Assembly (NCBI GenBank): GCA_902787185.1
Contig: CADAFP010000007.1
Coordinates: forward strand, 1-64,000
Source: an uncultured Bacteroidales bacterium
Lineage (GTDB): Bacteria; Bacteroidota; Bacteroidia; Bacteroidales; Muribaculaceae
Length of the DNA: 64,000 bases
Direction of reading: 5' to 3'
A program made the position numbers and the translations under genes. This document shows, piece after piece, positions 42,231-51,173 of the stretch (position 1 is its first letter; each line of letters opens with the position of its first letter). The notes beneath the pieces are model-generated. The model saw only the letters and a program-made list of their open reading frames with translations, was not told the DNA's origin and made no database searches.

Positions 42231-43637
42231 ATGGACGAGAAAATTAAATTTGATGGAATCCATTCGGGATCAGGAGTTCCCGTACAGGACATCATGTCAA
42301 CACTGGAAAAGGGTTCTGGTTTTCAGGACGATAAAACCCGCACTATCATCAAGGTGATGGGCGTCGGTGGTGGCGGTAACAACGCCATCAACCACATGTA
42401 TTTGCAGAATATCGAGGGCGTGTCGTTTGTTGTGCTCAACACCGACCGTCAACAGCTCAACGAGTCGCCTGTCCCCAACCGCGTGCTGCTGGGTCCCAAC
42501 ACGACCCACGGCTTGGGCGCCGGTAATGTGCCCGACGTGGCACGCCGTGCCGCCGAGGAGAGTGAGGCCGAGATTGCCCAACTCTTTGACGACGACACCA
42601 AGATGGTCTTTATCACCGCCGGTATGGGTGGTGGCACTGGTACGGGTGCAGCGCCTGTCGTTGCCCGCATTGCCCACGAGAAGGGTGTCCTCACCATCGG
42701 TATCGTGACCATCCCCTTCCTGTTTGAGGGTCCCAAGAAGATTCTCAAGGCCCTTGGTGGTGCCGATGAAATGAGCAAGTATGTCGATGCCCTGCTCATC
42801 ATCAACAACCAGCGCCTGACCGAGATTTACAAGGATCTCGACTTCACCAATGCCTTTGGTAAGGCCGATGACACCCTCACCATCGCTGCCCGCAGCATTA
42901 GTGACCTGATCACCGTTAAGGGCAAGATTAATCTGGACTTCAACGATGTGAACACCACGCTGCGCAATGGTGGTGCCGCCATCATCAGTTCGGGTTACGG
43001 AACGGGTGAGCGCCGTGTGACCAAGGCTATCGAGGACGCTCTGGAATCGCCGCTGTTGAAGAACCGTGACGTCTATGGTTCGCAGAAGATACTGATGAAC
43101 TTCTACTACAATCCCAACAGTGAGGCTCCCCTGCTGATGGACGAGATGAACGAGATTCAGGAGTTCATGGCCAACTTTGACCAGGAGGTTGACGTGATCT
43201 GGGGTATGGCGTTTGACACCTCGCTCGAGGACCAGATTAAGGTCACGGTGCTGGCTTCCGGTTTCAATGTATCGCTTGAGAATGAGAATGAGTCCCGTTA
43301 CTCACCGGTTCAGACTTCAGTGAGACGCGAACCCGAACCCGTTGGACCCAGGTTGGCCGACAAGCGCCTTGCCGACGAGTATGGTGCAGAGGCCATCAAC
43401 GATATCGTCTTGAAGCAGAACAAAGCACGCTATTTTGTGCTCACTCCCGACCAGATGGACGATGATGACATCATCGACATGATTGAGAAGAGTCCTACCT
43501 TTGGCCGCAAACCGGACTTCCGCAACCAGATTAAGGAGCGCGAGCAGGCCGCCATCTCCGAGCGCCCCGTCGAGGTGCCCAGGGCATCAAAGCGCAATGC
43601 CAACAGTGACTCCCAGACTATCGACTTTGGCGAATAA
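42231..43637 (+). CDS. ftsZ: cell division GTPase FtsZ
   Basis: The 468-residue tubulin-like GTPase forms the Z ring. GTP-binding landmarks are VGGGGNNAINHM, the tubulin signature AGMGGGTGTGAAPVVA (near 127-142), and the T7 region LDFNDVNTTLRNGGAAIISSG. The core ends near residue 340; a long charged linker follows and the tail ends KRNANSDSQTIDFGE in place of the E. coli-type C-terminal peptide. It closes the division and wall cluster; murF, murB and ddl are not in it. Confidence 0.96.
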   Translation: MDEKIKFDGIHSGSGVPVQDIMSTLEKGSGFQDDKTRTIIKVMGVGGGGNNAINHMYLQNIEGVSFVVLNTDRQQLNESPVPNRVLLGPNTTHGLGAGNVPDVARRAAEESEAEIAQLFDDDTKMVFITAGMGGGTGTGAAPVVARIAHEKGVLTIGIVTIPFLFEGPKKILKALGGADEMSKYVDALLIINNQRLTEIYKDLDFTNAFGKADDTLTIAARSISDLITVKGKINLDFNDVNTTLRNGGAAIISSGYGTGERRVTKAIEDALESPLLKNRDVYGSQKILMNFYYNPNSEAPLLMDEMNEIQEFMANFDQEVDVIWGMAFDTSLEDQIKVTVLASGFNVSLENENESRYSPVQTSVRREPEPVGPRLADKRLADEYGAEAINDIVLKQNKARYFVLTPDQMDDDDIIDMIEKSPTFGRKPDFRNQIKEREQAAISERPVEVPRASKRNANSDSQTIDFGE

Positions 43638-43650
43638 TCAACTGTAAGAA

Positions 43651-43700
43651 AAACTAAGGACTAAAAACTAGAAACTAGGGACTAGAAACTAGAAACTAAA
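43651..43700. repeat. short-unit tract ending at the serS start codon
   Basis: The leader of serS is a run of ACTAAGGACTAAAAACTAGAAACTA-type units of about 7-10 bases, ending CTAAAATG at the start codon. It has no Shine-Dalgarno sequence. The same words occur at 61040-61087. Confidence 0.7.
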
Positions 43701-44972
43701 ATGCTGACTTTACAACTCATCAACCAGGACCCCGAGGAGGTGATTCGCCGCCTCGCCGTCAAGCAGTTTGACGGGCGCGAACCCATCATGCGCATCGTGG
43801 AACTGGACAAGCAGCGTCGTGCACTGCAAAAACAACGCGACGATAACGCCGCTGTGCTTAATAAGATGGCTGCTCAGATCGGTGCCCTCATGAAACAAGG
43901 CAACCGTGACGAGGCCGAGAAGGTCAAGACTCAGGTGGCTGAACTCAAGAGCGCCAACAAGGAGATTGACGATAACCTGAGTGCCGCTCAGGACGAGATT
44001 ACCGATATCCTGCTGAGCGTGCCCAACGTGCCCTATAGCGGTGTGCCCGAGGGCAAGACCGCCGAGGATAACGTGGTCGAAAAGACCGGAGGCAAGATGC
44101 CCGAGTTGGGCGAGGATGCGCTACCCCACTGGGACCTGGCCAAGAAGTATAACCTGATTGACTTTGACCTGGGTGTGAAGATTACGGGAGCTGGTTTCCC
44201 CGTCTATGTGGGCAAGGGCGCGCGCCTGCAGCGTGCGTTGATCCAGTTCTTCCTCGACGAGGCCGGCAAGGCCGGTTATCTCGAGATTGAACCGCCACTG
44301 GTGGTCAACGAGGCTTCAGGACTGGGTACGGGCCAGCTGCCCGACAAGGAGGGTCAGATGTACCACTGCCAGGTGGACAACTTCTACCTCATCCCCACTG
44401 CCGAGGTGCCCGTGACCAACATGTACCGTGACGTCATCATCCCGCAGGAAGAGCTGCCCAAGAAGAATTGTGCCTATTCGGCATGCTTCCGTCGTGAGGC
44501 AGGTTCCTACGGCAAGGACGTGCGCGGTTTGAACCGTCTGCACCAGTTCGACAAGGTCGAGATTGTGCGCATCGAGAAGCCCGAGGACTCCTATGCCGCG
44601 CTCGAGGAGATGAAGGACCATGTGCAGGGACTGCTCGAGAAACTCGAACTCCCGTGGCACATCCTGCGCCTGTGCGGTGGTGACATGAGCTTCACCAGTG
44701 CCATCACCTTCGACTTTGAGGTATGGTCCGGCGCACAGCAGCGCTGGCTCGAGGTGAGCAGTGTCTCCAACTTCGAGACCTATCAGGCCAACCGTCTCAA
44801 GTGCCGCTACCGTGGTGACGACAAGAAAACGCACCTGTGCCACACCCTCAACGGCTCGGCACTGGCGCTGCCGCGCATCGTGGCCGCTCTGCTCGAGAAC
44901 AACCAGACGCCTGAGGGCATCCGCATCCCTGCCGCCCTGCAGCGTTACACTGGTTTCGACATCATCGATTAA
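43701..44972 (+). CDS. serS: seryl-tRNA synthetase
   Basis: The 423-residue class II synthetase charges tRNA-Ser. The N-terminal coiled-coil arm (about 30-100) clasps the tRNA; motif 2 (CAYSACFRREAGSYGKDVRGLNRLHQFDKVEI) and motif 3 (LNGSALALPRIVAALLENNQ) are complete, with TAEVP and the serine-binding region in between. It follows ftsZ by 63 bases but is unrelated to division. Confidence 0.95.
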   Translation: MLTLQLINQDPEEVIRRLAVKQFDGREPIMRIVELDKQRRALQKQRDDNAAVLNKMAAQIGALMKQGNRDEAEKVKTQVAELKSANKEIDDNLSAAQDEITDILLSVPNVPYSGVPEGKTAEDNVVEKTGGKMPELGEDALPHWDLAKKYNLIDFDLGVKITGAGFPVYVGKGARLQRALIQFFLDEAGKAGYLEIEPPLVVNEASGLGTGQLPDKEGQMYHCQVDNFYLIPTAEVPVTNMYRDVIIPQEELPKKNCAYSACFRREAGSYGKDVRGLNRLHQFDKVEIVRIEKPEDSYAALEEMKDHVQGLLEKLELPWHILRLCGGDMSFTSAITFDFEVWSGAQQRWLEVSSVSNFETYQANRLKCRYRGDDKKTHLCHTLNGSALALPRIVAALLENNQTPEGIRIPAALQRYTGFDIID

Positions 44973-44984
44973 ATTATTGAGGCT

Positions 44985-45074
44985 TTAGGCTTTAGGTGTT
45001 AGGTTTTAGGTGTAGCCGCTTAAAACTTAACGCCTAAAGCCTAAAAACTTAAGAACCTAACACCTAAAGCCTAA
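44985..45074. repeat. 21-bp inverted repeat built of TTAGG/CCTAA units
   Basis: A perfect 21-base inverted repeat has arms at 44985-45005 and 45054-45074, with a loop that itself holds related CCTAAAGCCTAA units. It starts 12 bases after the serS stop and ends nine bases before the ATG of the next gene. It could fold into a long hairpin in RNA, but there is no T run. Confidence 0.75.
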
Positions 45075-45083
45075 CACCTAAAA

Positions 45084-46088
45084 ATGAAACGCGAGGCCTG
45101 GCTCGATAACATCAAGTTGATAGCGATGCTGCTTGTGGTGGTTTACCACACGCCGCCGCGCTATGACAACGCCCACGAGATGGCATTGTTCAACATGGGT
45201 GCCCCGGTATTCTTCTTTGCCGCGGGCTATCTGTTCAACATGGCCAGGCAACAAGGATTCCTCTCCTTTTTGCGCCATCGGGCACGTCAGATTCTGGTGC
45301 CTTACACCACATTCTTTATCATTTTCTATGCCTTGTGGCTCGCTGTGGGGCGCCGCATGGCAGGCCCCGAGGAGATGGCCATCGACACCTTCACCCCCTT
45401 GTGGCAGTTCATTCAGGGCACGCCCGACGTGGTGCTTGGCCCCTTCTGGTTCTTGGCCGCCCTGTTCACCATGCAGGTCATCTATTATCCCATACGACGC
45501 TTCTTGACCGGCTGTTGGCCCCTGCTTGTTGCCCTGCTGTTAAGCCTCTCGCTGCTCGTCATGCCCGACTTGCCGTGGTTCCGCTACTGGAACCTTGACA
45601 AGGCGTTCCTGTACATGCCCATCTATGCCTTGGGCAACTGTTGTCGCCCGCTGATTGAGCATTTTGACTTTTCCAAAACTTCACGTTCGTTGCTATGGGT
45701 GGCCTTGGCGGTATTGGGCCTCGGATTTCTCATTTTCGCCCCCCTGAATATCGACCGCAGTGTGGCCTATGTGCTCGCGCCGATAGCCGTGATTTTTACC
45801 TTGCCCTATTACACTGCTATGTGCCGTTGGCTCGAAGGCAGTGCTCTTGTCAGCCGCATTGCCCGTGTGGTAGCCATCACCAGCATCACCTATCTTGCCT
45901 TGCAGAACTACCTTATCGGCGTCATCAAGATAGTCTTAGCCAAGGTGATGGGCCCCGAGATTTGGGACGATAACTTTGTACTCAAGGTCGCTGTGGCCCT
46001 GGCCGTGATGGCTATTCTGTATCCCATTGCCATCTTTGTTGACCGTCGCCTGCCGTGGCTGTTGGGCAAAAAATCCTCCACATTATAA
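45084..46088 (+). CDS. membrane acyltransferase, family 3
   Basis: The 334-residue integral membrane protein has about ten transmembrane helices and the acyltransferase-3 pattern: REAWLDNIKLIAMLLVVVYHTP at the start with the catalytic His of the family (YH), then FNMGAPVFFFAAGYLF and a basic loop RHRARQILVPY. These enzymes O-acetylate or O-acylate surface polysaccharides or other lipids and glycans; the target is unknown. The leader consists of the CCTAA-type repeats described separately. The 283-base gap after it holds an AT-rich run, a hairpin (ATTGGCCT 46122-46129 with AGGCCAAT 46135-46142) and the promoter of the ABC operon. Confidence 0.85.
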   Translation: MKREAWLDNIKLIAMLLVVVYHTPPRYDNAHEMALFNMGAPVFFFAAGYLFNMARQQGFLSFLRHRARQILVPYTTFFIIFYALWLAVGRRMAGPEEMAIDTFTPLWQFIQGTPDVVLGPFWFLAALFTMQVIYYPIRRFLTGCWPLLVALLLSLSLLVMPDLPWFRYWNLDKAFLYMPIYALGNCCRPLIEHFDFSKTSRSLLWVALAVLGLGFLIFAPLNIDRSVAYVLAPIAVIFTLPYYTAMCRWLEGSALVSRIARVVAITSITYLALQNYLIGVIKIVLAKVMGPEIWDDNFVLKVAVALAVMAILYPIAIFVDRRLPWLLGKKSSTL

Positions 46089-46274
46089 TATATATATCAT
46101 ATTTGCTTTCCGCTCAACAACATTGGCCTGACTCAGGCCAATTGTGGCGTACGGGCAAATGTGTTCAATAACGTAGCCCTGCAGGAAACGTCGCTACGAA
46201 TGGCGGTTATTCTCTTATTTTACTACCAAAAACAGTAGTTTTTGACACAAAAGCGTAAAATTCCATTAAAAATA

Positions 46275-46307
46275 TTTGGTGGAGTCATTTTTGTTGTTAT
46301 ACCTTTG
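46275..46307 (+). promoter_or_regulatory. promoter of the ABC/YtrA-type operon
   Basis: TTTG at 46275-46278 and TACCTTTG at 46300-46307 are 21 bases apart. The palindromic operator begins two bases later, covering the expected transcription start. Confidence 0.8.
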
Positions 46308-46308
46308 C

Positions 46309-46332
46309 AGTGTACTAGTTAAGTAGTACACT
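46309..46332. promoter_or_regulatory. palindromic operator, YtrA type
   Basis: AGTGTACTA (46309-46317) and TAGTACACT (46324-46332) form a perfect 9-bp inverted repeat with a 6-base spacer. The outer half-sites AGTGTA and TACACT match those described for the GntR-family repressor YtrA of Bacillus subtilis, there with a slightly longer spacing. A YtrA-type regulator is encoded at 48997, downstream in the same gene run, so autorepression is likely. Confidence 0.8.
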
Positions 46333-46371
46333 AGATAAGTTAATTATTAACCCACTAAAATATCTGTCATT

Positions 46372-47214
46372 ATGATTTCTATCCAAAACATCAGCTTCAG
46401 CTACGACAAGCGCAAGGGAGACCTCTTCCATGATTTCTCGCTTGAATTAAATGCCGGTAATGTGTATGGCCTGCTCGGAAAGAATGGCGCCGGCAAGTCC
46501 ACGCTTATTTATCTGATGACGGGTCTTCTCACTCCCGCTAATGGCGAGGTGCAGATTGACGGGGTGAACGTGCGCCGCCGCCTGCCCAAGACGATGAGTG
46601 ACCTGTTCCTTGTTCCCGAGGAGTTTGAGTTGCCCAACTTGAGCCTCAAGAAGTATCTGAGCCTCAACACCCCCTTCTACCCCAACTTCAGCATCGTCGA
46701 TATGCAGCGTTATCTCGACATCTTTGAATTGGGCAGCGACATGAACGTGAAGCTCAACAGCCTGTCGATGGGCCAGAAGAAGAAAGTGTTCATGGCCTTC
46801 GCCTTTGCCACCAACACCCGCGTCATCATCATGGACGAGCCCACCAACGGCCTGGACATCCCCAGCAAGAGCCAGTTCCGCAAACTCGTCAGCGCCGGCA
46901 TGACCGACGACAAGATGATTCTGATTTCCACCCATCAGGTGCGCGACATCAGTTCCATCCTGGACCATGTGGTCATCATCGACCAGAGCAAGGTGTTGCT
47001 TAACACCGGCATGGCCAATGTGAATGCCAAATTGGCCTTCCGCCCGCTGCTCGACGGTGACCAGCCCATCTTTGCACAGCAGAGCGCCATGGGAACGCTC
47101 GTGGTTGTTCCTGCCCAAGACGGCGAGGAAACCGCCGTTGACCTGGAGATGCTTTTCAACGCCACCCTTCAGAGCCCTGAGGTCATCAATCAATTGTTCA
47201 CCACCTCAAAATGA
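46372..47214 (+). CDS. ABC transporter ATP-binding protein (YtrB-like)
   Basis: The 280-residue cytoplasmic ATPase has Walker A GLLGKNGAGKSTL (near 34-46), signature LNSLSMGQKKKVFMA, Walker B VIIMDEPTNGLD and the switch His in ISTHQV. The C-terminal 60 residues form a small extra domain. It should power the two permeases downstream, with which it is translationally linked (ATGA overlap at 47211). In related systems the ABC unit under a YtrA-type repressor responds to cell-wall antibiotics; that role here is inferred from the operator and gene order. Confidence 0.9.
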   Translation: MISIQNISFSYDKRKGDLFHDFSLELNAGNVYGLLGKNGAGKSTLIYLMTGLLTPANGEVQIDGVNVRRRLPKTMSDLFLVPEEFELPNLSLKKYLSLNTPFYPNFSIVDMQRYLDIFELGSDMNVKLNSLSMGQKKKVFMAFAFATNTRVIIMDEPTNGLDIPSKSQFRKLVSAGMTDDKMILISTHQVRDISSILDHVVIIDQSKVLLNTGMANVNAKLAFRPLLDGDQPIFAQQSAMGTLVVVPAQDGEETAVDLEMLFNATLQSPEVINQLFTTSK

Positions 47215-48062
47215 TCACGGCTATGAAGACTGTTAATCAAACATTCGACTGGCACCGTTTCATGGCTGCCTTGCGCAAGGAATTTGTCGAGAACCGGACG
47301 ATGATCATGTTCGGTGTCCTGGGCATGTATCTGCTGCTCACGATCGGGATGATTACGAACAATATAACCGAAAGTTTGAATAATGATCTCGTCAATTGCA
47401 TCAACAACTATGTCCCTCACAAGATGGGTTATATGGCGCTCGTGGTTACGTGTATTGTTTTCCCCTCGATGGCATTCCGTAACTTGAAGAGCAAAGGCGG
47501 TCGCGTGAGCCAGTTCTCCTTGCCCTCATCCACCTTGGAGAAGTTGCTTGTCAATATCACCATCTATGTGATTGGCTTTTATGTGATGTTCCATGTGTGC
47601 GCACAATTGGCCGACTTCACCCGCATCGCAATCCTGTTGCCGCTCAGGAGTGACAGAATCATCGTCCCGGGTTCCATCAATTTCATGAACCTGGTGAATG
47701 ATACGGTCACCGGCATTGGCACCTCTCTTGTGGCCGAGATGACAACGGCGTTAAGCACCAACGTGCTGTCTTGCATGGCCATGTACTTGATGGGCAGCAT
47801 CCTGTGGCCGCGACTGTCGCTCATCAAGACCTTTATCGCAGGTCAGGTAATCACCCTTATCGGTGCGGGCAACATCTTTATCGCAGGCATGTATTACAGC
47901 TACACCGGCCCACATTACAGCTGGCTTTTTGACACATTCATTGCAAGCCGAAGCCTGTGGGGGCTGAGCTGTTGGTACATTGTCGAAACCATCGTGTTTG
48001 GTGCCCTCGCTTGGTACCTGCTCAAGCACAAAGATGTCATCTCCACGAAGTGGTGGAAGTGA
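47211..48062 (+). CDS. ABC transporter permease, copy 1
   Basis: The 283-residue membrane protein has six predicted transmembrane helices. It opens with FDWHRFMAALRKEFVEN and ends with KHKDVISTKWWK. It starts inside the stop codon of the ATPase gene. The next gene encodes a paralogue with the same opening and closing motifs, so the transporter is probably a heterodimer of duplicated permeases. Substrate unknown. Confidence 0.8.
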   Translation: MITAMKTVNQTFDWHRFMAALRKEFVENRTMIMFGVLGMYLLLTIGMITNNITESLNNDLVNCINNYVPHKMGYMALVVTCIVFPSMAFRNLKSKGGRVSQFSLPSSTLEKLLVNITIYVIGFYVMFHVCAQLADFTRIAILLPLRSDRIIVPGSINFMNLVNDTVTGIGTSLVAEMTTALSTNVLSCMAMYLMGSILWPRLSLIKTFIAGQVITLIGAGNIFIAGMYYSYTGPHYSWLFDTFIASRSLWGLSCWYIVETIVFGALAWYLLKHKDVISTKWWK

Positions 48063-48101
48063 TTCCCGGAATTGTTCAATTCAATAAATTTTGACAGAAT
48101 T

Positions 48102-48980
48102 ATGACTGCTTTTGATCAAATATTCAGTTGGAAGCGCTTCACGGCAGCCCTGCGCAAGGAGTTTGTCGAGAATTGGCTAAAGCTCACACTCATCGTGCTC
48201 GCGCTTTACCTGATCTTCACATTAGTCTTTACGATGGCCAATCTCTTGGATTACAATTACAAGGGTGTAGCCTTCGTGTTCAAGGACAATATGCAACTCT
48301 TGAGGTTTTTTGTCCTGGGCATGATCGTCGCTAACGCATGGGCTGTCTTTGCAGCGATCATGGCATCGATGGCCTTCAGGCACTTGACGAGCAAGACAGG
48401 CCGCACAGACCTGTTCACCAATCCTACCTCGATGACCGAGAAATATGCTGTCAACCTGACCATCTACGTTATCGGGGCCTTTGTGGCACTCATTGCCTGC
48501 GGTTATCTTGCCGACCTCACACGCTATGGTATCCTCACGCTGTTCGGTGCTGCAGGGCGAGAGATTATCCCCCCGGTCAGCATCTTGAGCACCTGGTTAA
48601 CAAGTGAAAACGGCGTGTTGTGGTTCGAGCACGGCTTTGGAAGTTCCGACATGATATATATGTCCTTAGTATCATTGATTGCCGCTCCCGCCTTCTACTT
48701 CCTGGGTAGCGTGCTGTGGCCCAAGTGGTCTCTTGTCAAGAGTTTCATTGCCGAGCGCGTGATAAGTGCTACCTTAATGGGTATCACCCTGCTCGCGTTC
48801 GCAGTTCCATTCGAGAAATTCCGTTTTGGCGAATATGCCATTAATATCGATGGCTTTAATGTGTATGATACACTCTTGGTAAAGAATTGCATTATCCTGG
48901 CTTTAGCCATCATCTGTTGGTTGGGCTCATGGTACCTGTTCAAGCGCAAAGATATCGTTTCACTCAAGTGGTGGAAGTAA
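48102..48980 (+). CDS. ABC transporter permease, copy 2
   Basis: The 292-residue membrane protein is a paralogue of the preceding permease: it opens FSWKRFTAALRKEFVEN and ends KRKDIVSLKWWK, with six predicted transmembrane helices between. I chose the ATG at 48102; the longer frame would need a TTG. It lies 39 bases after copy 1 and 16 before the regulator gene. The shared ends suggest regions that contact the common ATPase. Confidence 0.8.
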   Translation: MTAFDQIFSWKRFTAALRKEFVENWLKLTLIVLALYLIFTLVFTMANLLDYNYKGVAFVFKDNMQLLRFFVLGMIVANAWAVFAAIMASMAFRHLTSKTGRTDLFTNPTSMTEKYAVNLTIYVIGAFVALIACGYLADLTRYGILTLFGAAGREIIPPVSILSTWLTSENGVLWFEHGFGSSDMIYMSLVSLIAAPAFYFLGSVLWPKWSLVKSFIAERVISATLMGITLLAFAVPFEKFRFGEYAINIDGFNVYDTLLVKNCIILALAIICWLGSWYLFKRKDIVSLKWWK

Positions 48981-48996
48981 AAATGACGGTACAACT

Positions 48997-49377
48997 ATGA
49001 ATTTCAAGGATAACAAAGCGATTTATCTGCAGATTGCAGACCGTATCGGTGACCAGATCATCGCCGGCAGCCTGACCCCCGACGGCAAGGTGCCCAGCGT
49101 GCGAGAGCTCGCCGCCGAAATTGAGGTCAACGCCAACACCGTGGCGCGAACCTACGACCACCTGCAGCAGAACGGCATCATCTATACCAAGCGCGGCCTG
49201 GGCTATTTCGTCAGCCCCGACGCCAAGGAAAAGATTGTCAACCTGCGCCGCCAGCAGCTCATGCAGGGCGAAATGGACTACTTCATGGGCCAGCTCAAAG
49301 CCGTGGGTATCACCCCCGACGAGCTGCGTCAACTCTACAGCGACTACCTCAAAAGTGAGCCTCACGTTGAGCCGTAA
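48997..49377 (+). CDS. GntR-family regulator, YtrA subfamily
   Basis: The 126-residue protein has an N-terminal winged helix (about 5-75: AIYLQIADRIGDQIIAGSL, VPSVRELAAEIEVNANTVARTYDHLQ, KRGLGYFV) and a short C-terminal helical dimerisation tail instead of a large effector domain, the hallmark of the YtrA subfamily. Such regulators repress ABC operons and usually lie in them. The perfect inverted repeat at 46309-46332 is the likely operator, so it probably controls the whole run from 46372. Confidence 0.9.
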   Translation: MNFKDNKAIYLQIADRIGDQIIAGSLTPDGKVPSVRELAAEIEVNANTVARTYDHLQQNGIIYTKRGLGYFVSPDAKEKIVNLRRQQLMQGEMDYFMGQLKAVGITPDELRQLYSDYLKSEPHVEP

Positions 49378-49418
49378 AGTTCACTTTTAAAAACATTGGC
49401 AATTTAAAAATATCGATT

Positions 49419-49838
49419 ATGTCACAATCTATCACAAATAAGGATTATACCACCCCAATCGGCACCATCGCACGATTCATTGGTAAAACCATCACTATTC
49501 TGGCTGGCCTAACGCTGATAGTGGCAGGAACCACCGACTGGATCAGCAGTGCTTATTTCACTCCGATTAAGGGTGTGTTTTTCCTCGGTTTTGCCATCTG
49601 GTTATTGGCAGAGGTATTAGACCTCTATGGCGGACAGTGGAGCAAAAAGCTCAGCTTCTTTCATCACATAACAACAGCAACGTTCTGCCTTGCTGCCCTC
49701 TGCTACTTCAGTTCCATCTTCGGTTTTGACCGTCATAATGGTCATGTGTTCCTGATTATCGGTATCATCTTAGAATTCATCCTTGCAGGTAAAATGAAGA
49801 AAGAGGAACGGTTTCAAGCCGACAACCTCAATAAGTGA
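49419..49838 (+). CDS. hypothetical membrane protein
   Basis: The 139-residue protein has a polar N-terminus and about four transmembrane helices (ITILAGLTLIVAG, GVFFLGFAIWLLAEVLDL, ATFCLAALCYFSSIFGF, VFLIIGIILEFILAG) and a charged C-terminus. No family is recognised. It lies 41 bases after the regulator gene on the same strand, so it is likely part of the same transcript. Confidence 0.65.
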   Translation: MSQSITNKDYTTPIGTIARFIGKTITILAGLTLIVAGTTDWISSAYFTPIKGVFFLGFAIWLLAEVLDLYGGQWSKKLSFFHHITTATFCLAALCYFSSIFGFDRHNGHVFLIIGIILEFILAGKMKKEERFQADNLNK

Positions 49839-49895
49839 GGCTCAGGCTGAATCGCTAAGAGCATATTATAAACGACAAGTTAATAACTGAAAGCA

Positions 49896-50480
49896 ATGAA
49901 AAAGAACATTATACTGATGACGATTATGGTGGCCATCGCCGCCATGGCACTCACCTCGTGTGTCACCGAGGATGACACCAAGCGCATTGTCAATTACCAG
50001 TTGAACGTCTCACAAGACATACTCGACCTGTGTGATGTGACAGTCTTCTACAAGGGGGTGAACGGTAAGGATACGCTCGAGACGGTAACCGACACTTTAT
50101 GGAAGAGATCTGTCGTTTTGAACACGCTACCCTTTAAGTTTGGCATGAGTTTCAAGACTGAGCCCAAAACCGGTGTGACACTCGACAAGGCGCAGTGTGA
50201 CCTGAAAGCCGAGTTCTACTATGAACTCATCAAGTGGAACCAGATCATCTTCAGCTACGGTGGCACAATGATTGACAAGCATGTGCCTGCAGCCCAGGCT
50301 TTGGACGAGATAAAGGCCGCCAACATGAATCCTACCGACTGGTTCATTCACCTCTGCAACGAAGACGGTTGGGCTGAAGAGGATTCCACCTACAACGAAA
50401 AAGAGCATCCCCGCCATCCCCAAGCCGATTTACAGAGATGGCTTCACAAGAAACGTCAAAATGAGTCATCGATACAATAA
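49896..50480 (+). CDS. lipoprotein with the SxD-Y-TxW domain, copy A
   Basis: The 194-residue protein has a lipobox (MALTSC, C22). Residues about 37-150 form a beta-prone domain with the pattern VSQDILDLCDVTVFY, then a G, then a TDTLW stretch, shared with the lipoprotein at 50549 and the C-terminal part of the protein at 52556. The last 30 residues are basic and His-rich (EHPRHPQADLQRWLHKKRQ). No known family is recognised. Probable exported outer-leaflet or periplasmic protein within the ABC/YtrA-type gene run. Confidence 0.65.
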   Translation: MKKNIILMTIMVAIAAMALTSCVTEDDTKRIVNYQLNVSQDILDLCDVTVFYKGVNGKDTLETVTDTLWKRSVVLNTLPFKFGMSFKTEPKTGVTLDKAQCDLKAEFYYELIKWNQIIFSYGGTMIDKHVPAAQALDEIKAANMNPTDWFIHLCNEDGWAEEDSTYNEKEHPRHPQADLQRWLHKKRQNESSIQ

Positions 50481-50548
50481 GGTTTGATAAACAACCTGGA
50501 CTACTCTGTTCATTTTATTAAAACAATAACACTTAAATATTTGTCATT

Positions 50549-51127
50549 ATGAAAACTTCCATTCAACAATCAGTCCTGATGATGATTGCAGCCATCGCTC
50601 TCATCGCTCTCAACAGCAGTTGCACCATGATGAAGACTGCTCAAGACAATGATTACGAGGTAGGCACCACCTATTGTGTGAACCTCTCCAACGATATGCT
50701 CCTTGTGAGTGACGTCTATGCCACCTACCTGGACGTGAAGGGTGAGCCGGTAACCGAGCAAATCAACACCACCAAGTGGGTGATGATGACCCCTGAGCGT
50801 GAGATTCCTCTGGAGCGCGGCATCGCTTGCGCCTTTAAGGTTAAGCCCGACAGTGACATCCCCAACAGCAAGCAGGGTTATCATCTCAAGTGTGAGATCA
50901 ACGTCTCGGGCGGCGAGAATACCGATTACAGTTACACGGCAATCCCGATTGATACCAAGGGCAAGAAAGTGATGACCAAGGCCGAGGCACGCCAGTTCAT
51001 TGAGGAAAATGGAAAGAATGTCTCTTATGGTTTCACCATCGGCCTGTTCCCGCCCGACACCACCCAATTTGGCATCCACTGGGCTCCCGAACTGGCTCCA
51101 GAACCCAGAACCCTTGATACACATTAA
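50549..51127 (+). CDS. lipoprotein with the SxD-Y-TxW domain, copy B
   Basis: The 192-residue protein has a lipobox-like LNSSC near residue 25 and the domain pattern LSNDMLLVSDVYATY ... TTKW, as in the neighbour at 49896. The rest is beta-prone (GYHLKCEINVSGGENTDYSYTAIPI) and the C-terminus ends PEPRTLDTH. Low identity to copy A outside the core suggests old duplication. Function unknown. Confidence 0.65.
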   Translation: MKTSIQQSVLMMIAAIALIALNSSCTMMKTAQDNDYEVGTTYCVNLSNDMLLVSDVYATYLDVKGEPVTEQINTTKWVMMTPEREIPLERGIACAFKVKPDSDIPNSKQGYHLKCEINVSGGENTDYSYTAIPIDTKGKKVMTKAEARQFIEENGKNVSYGFTIGLFPPDTTQFGIHWAPELAPEPRTLDTH

Positions 51128-51173
51128 AACTATAATCAGAAACTAATAGTAATCATATAAAAATCAAACAATT

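Noticed and set aside
44985..45083. CRISPR array
   Set aside because: The repeated units are 7-12 bases long, variable and without unique spacers; no cas genes are present.
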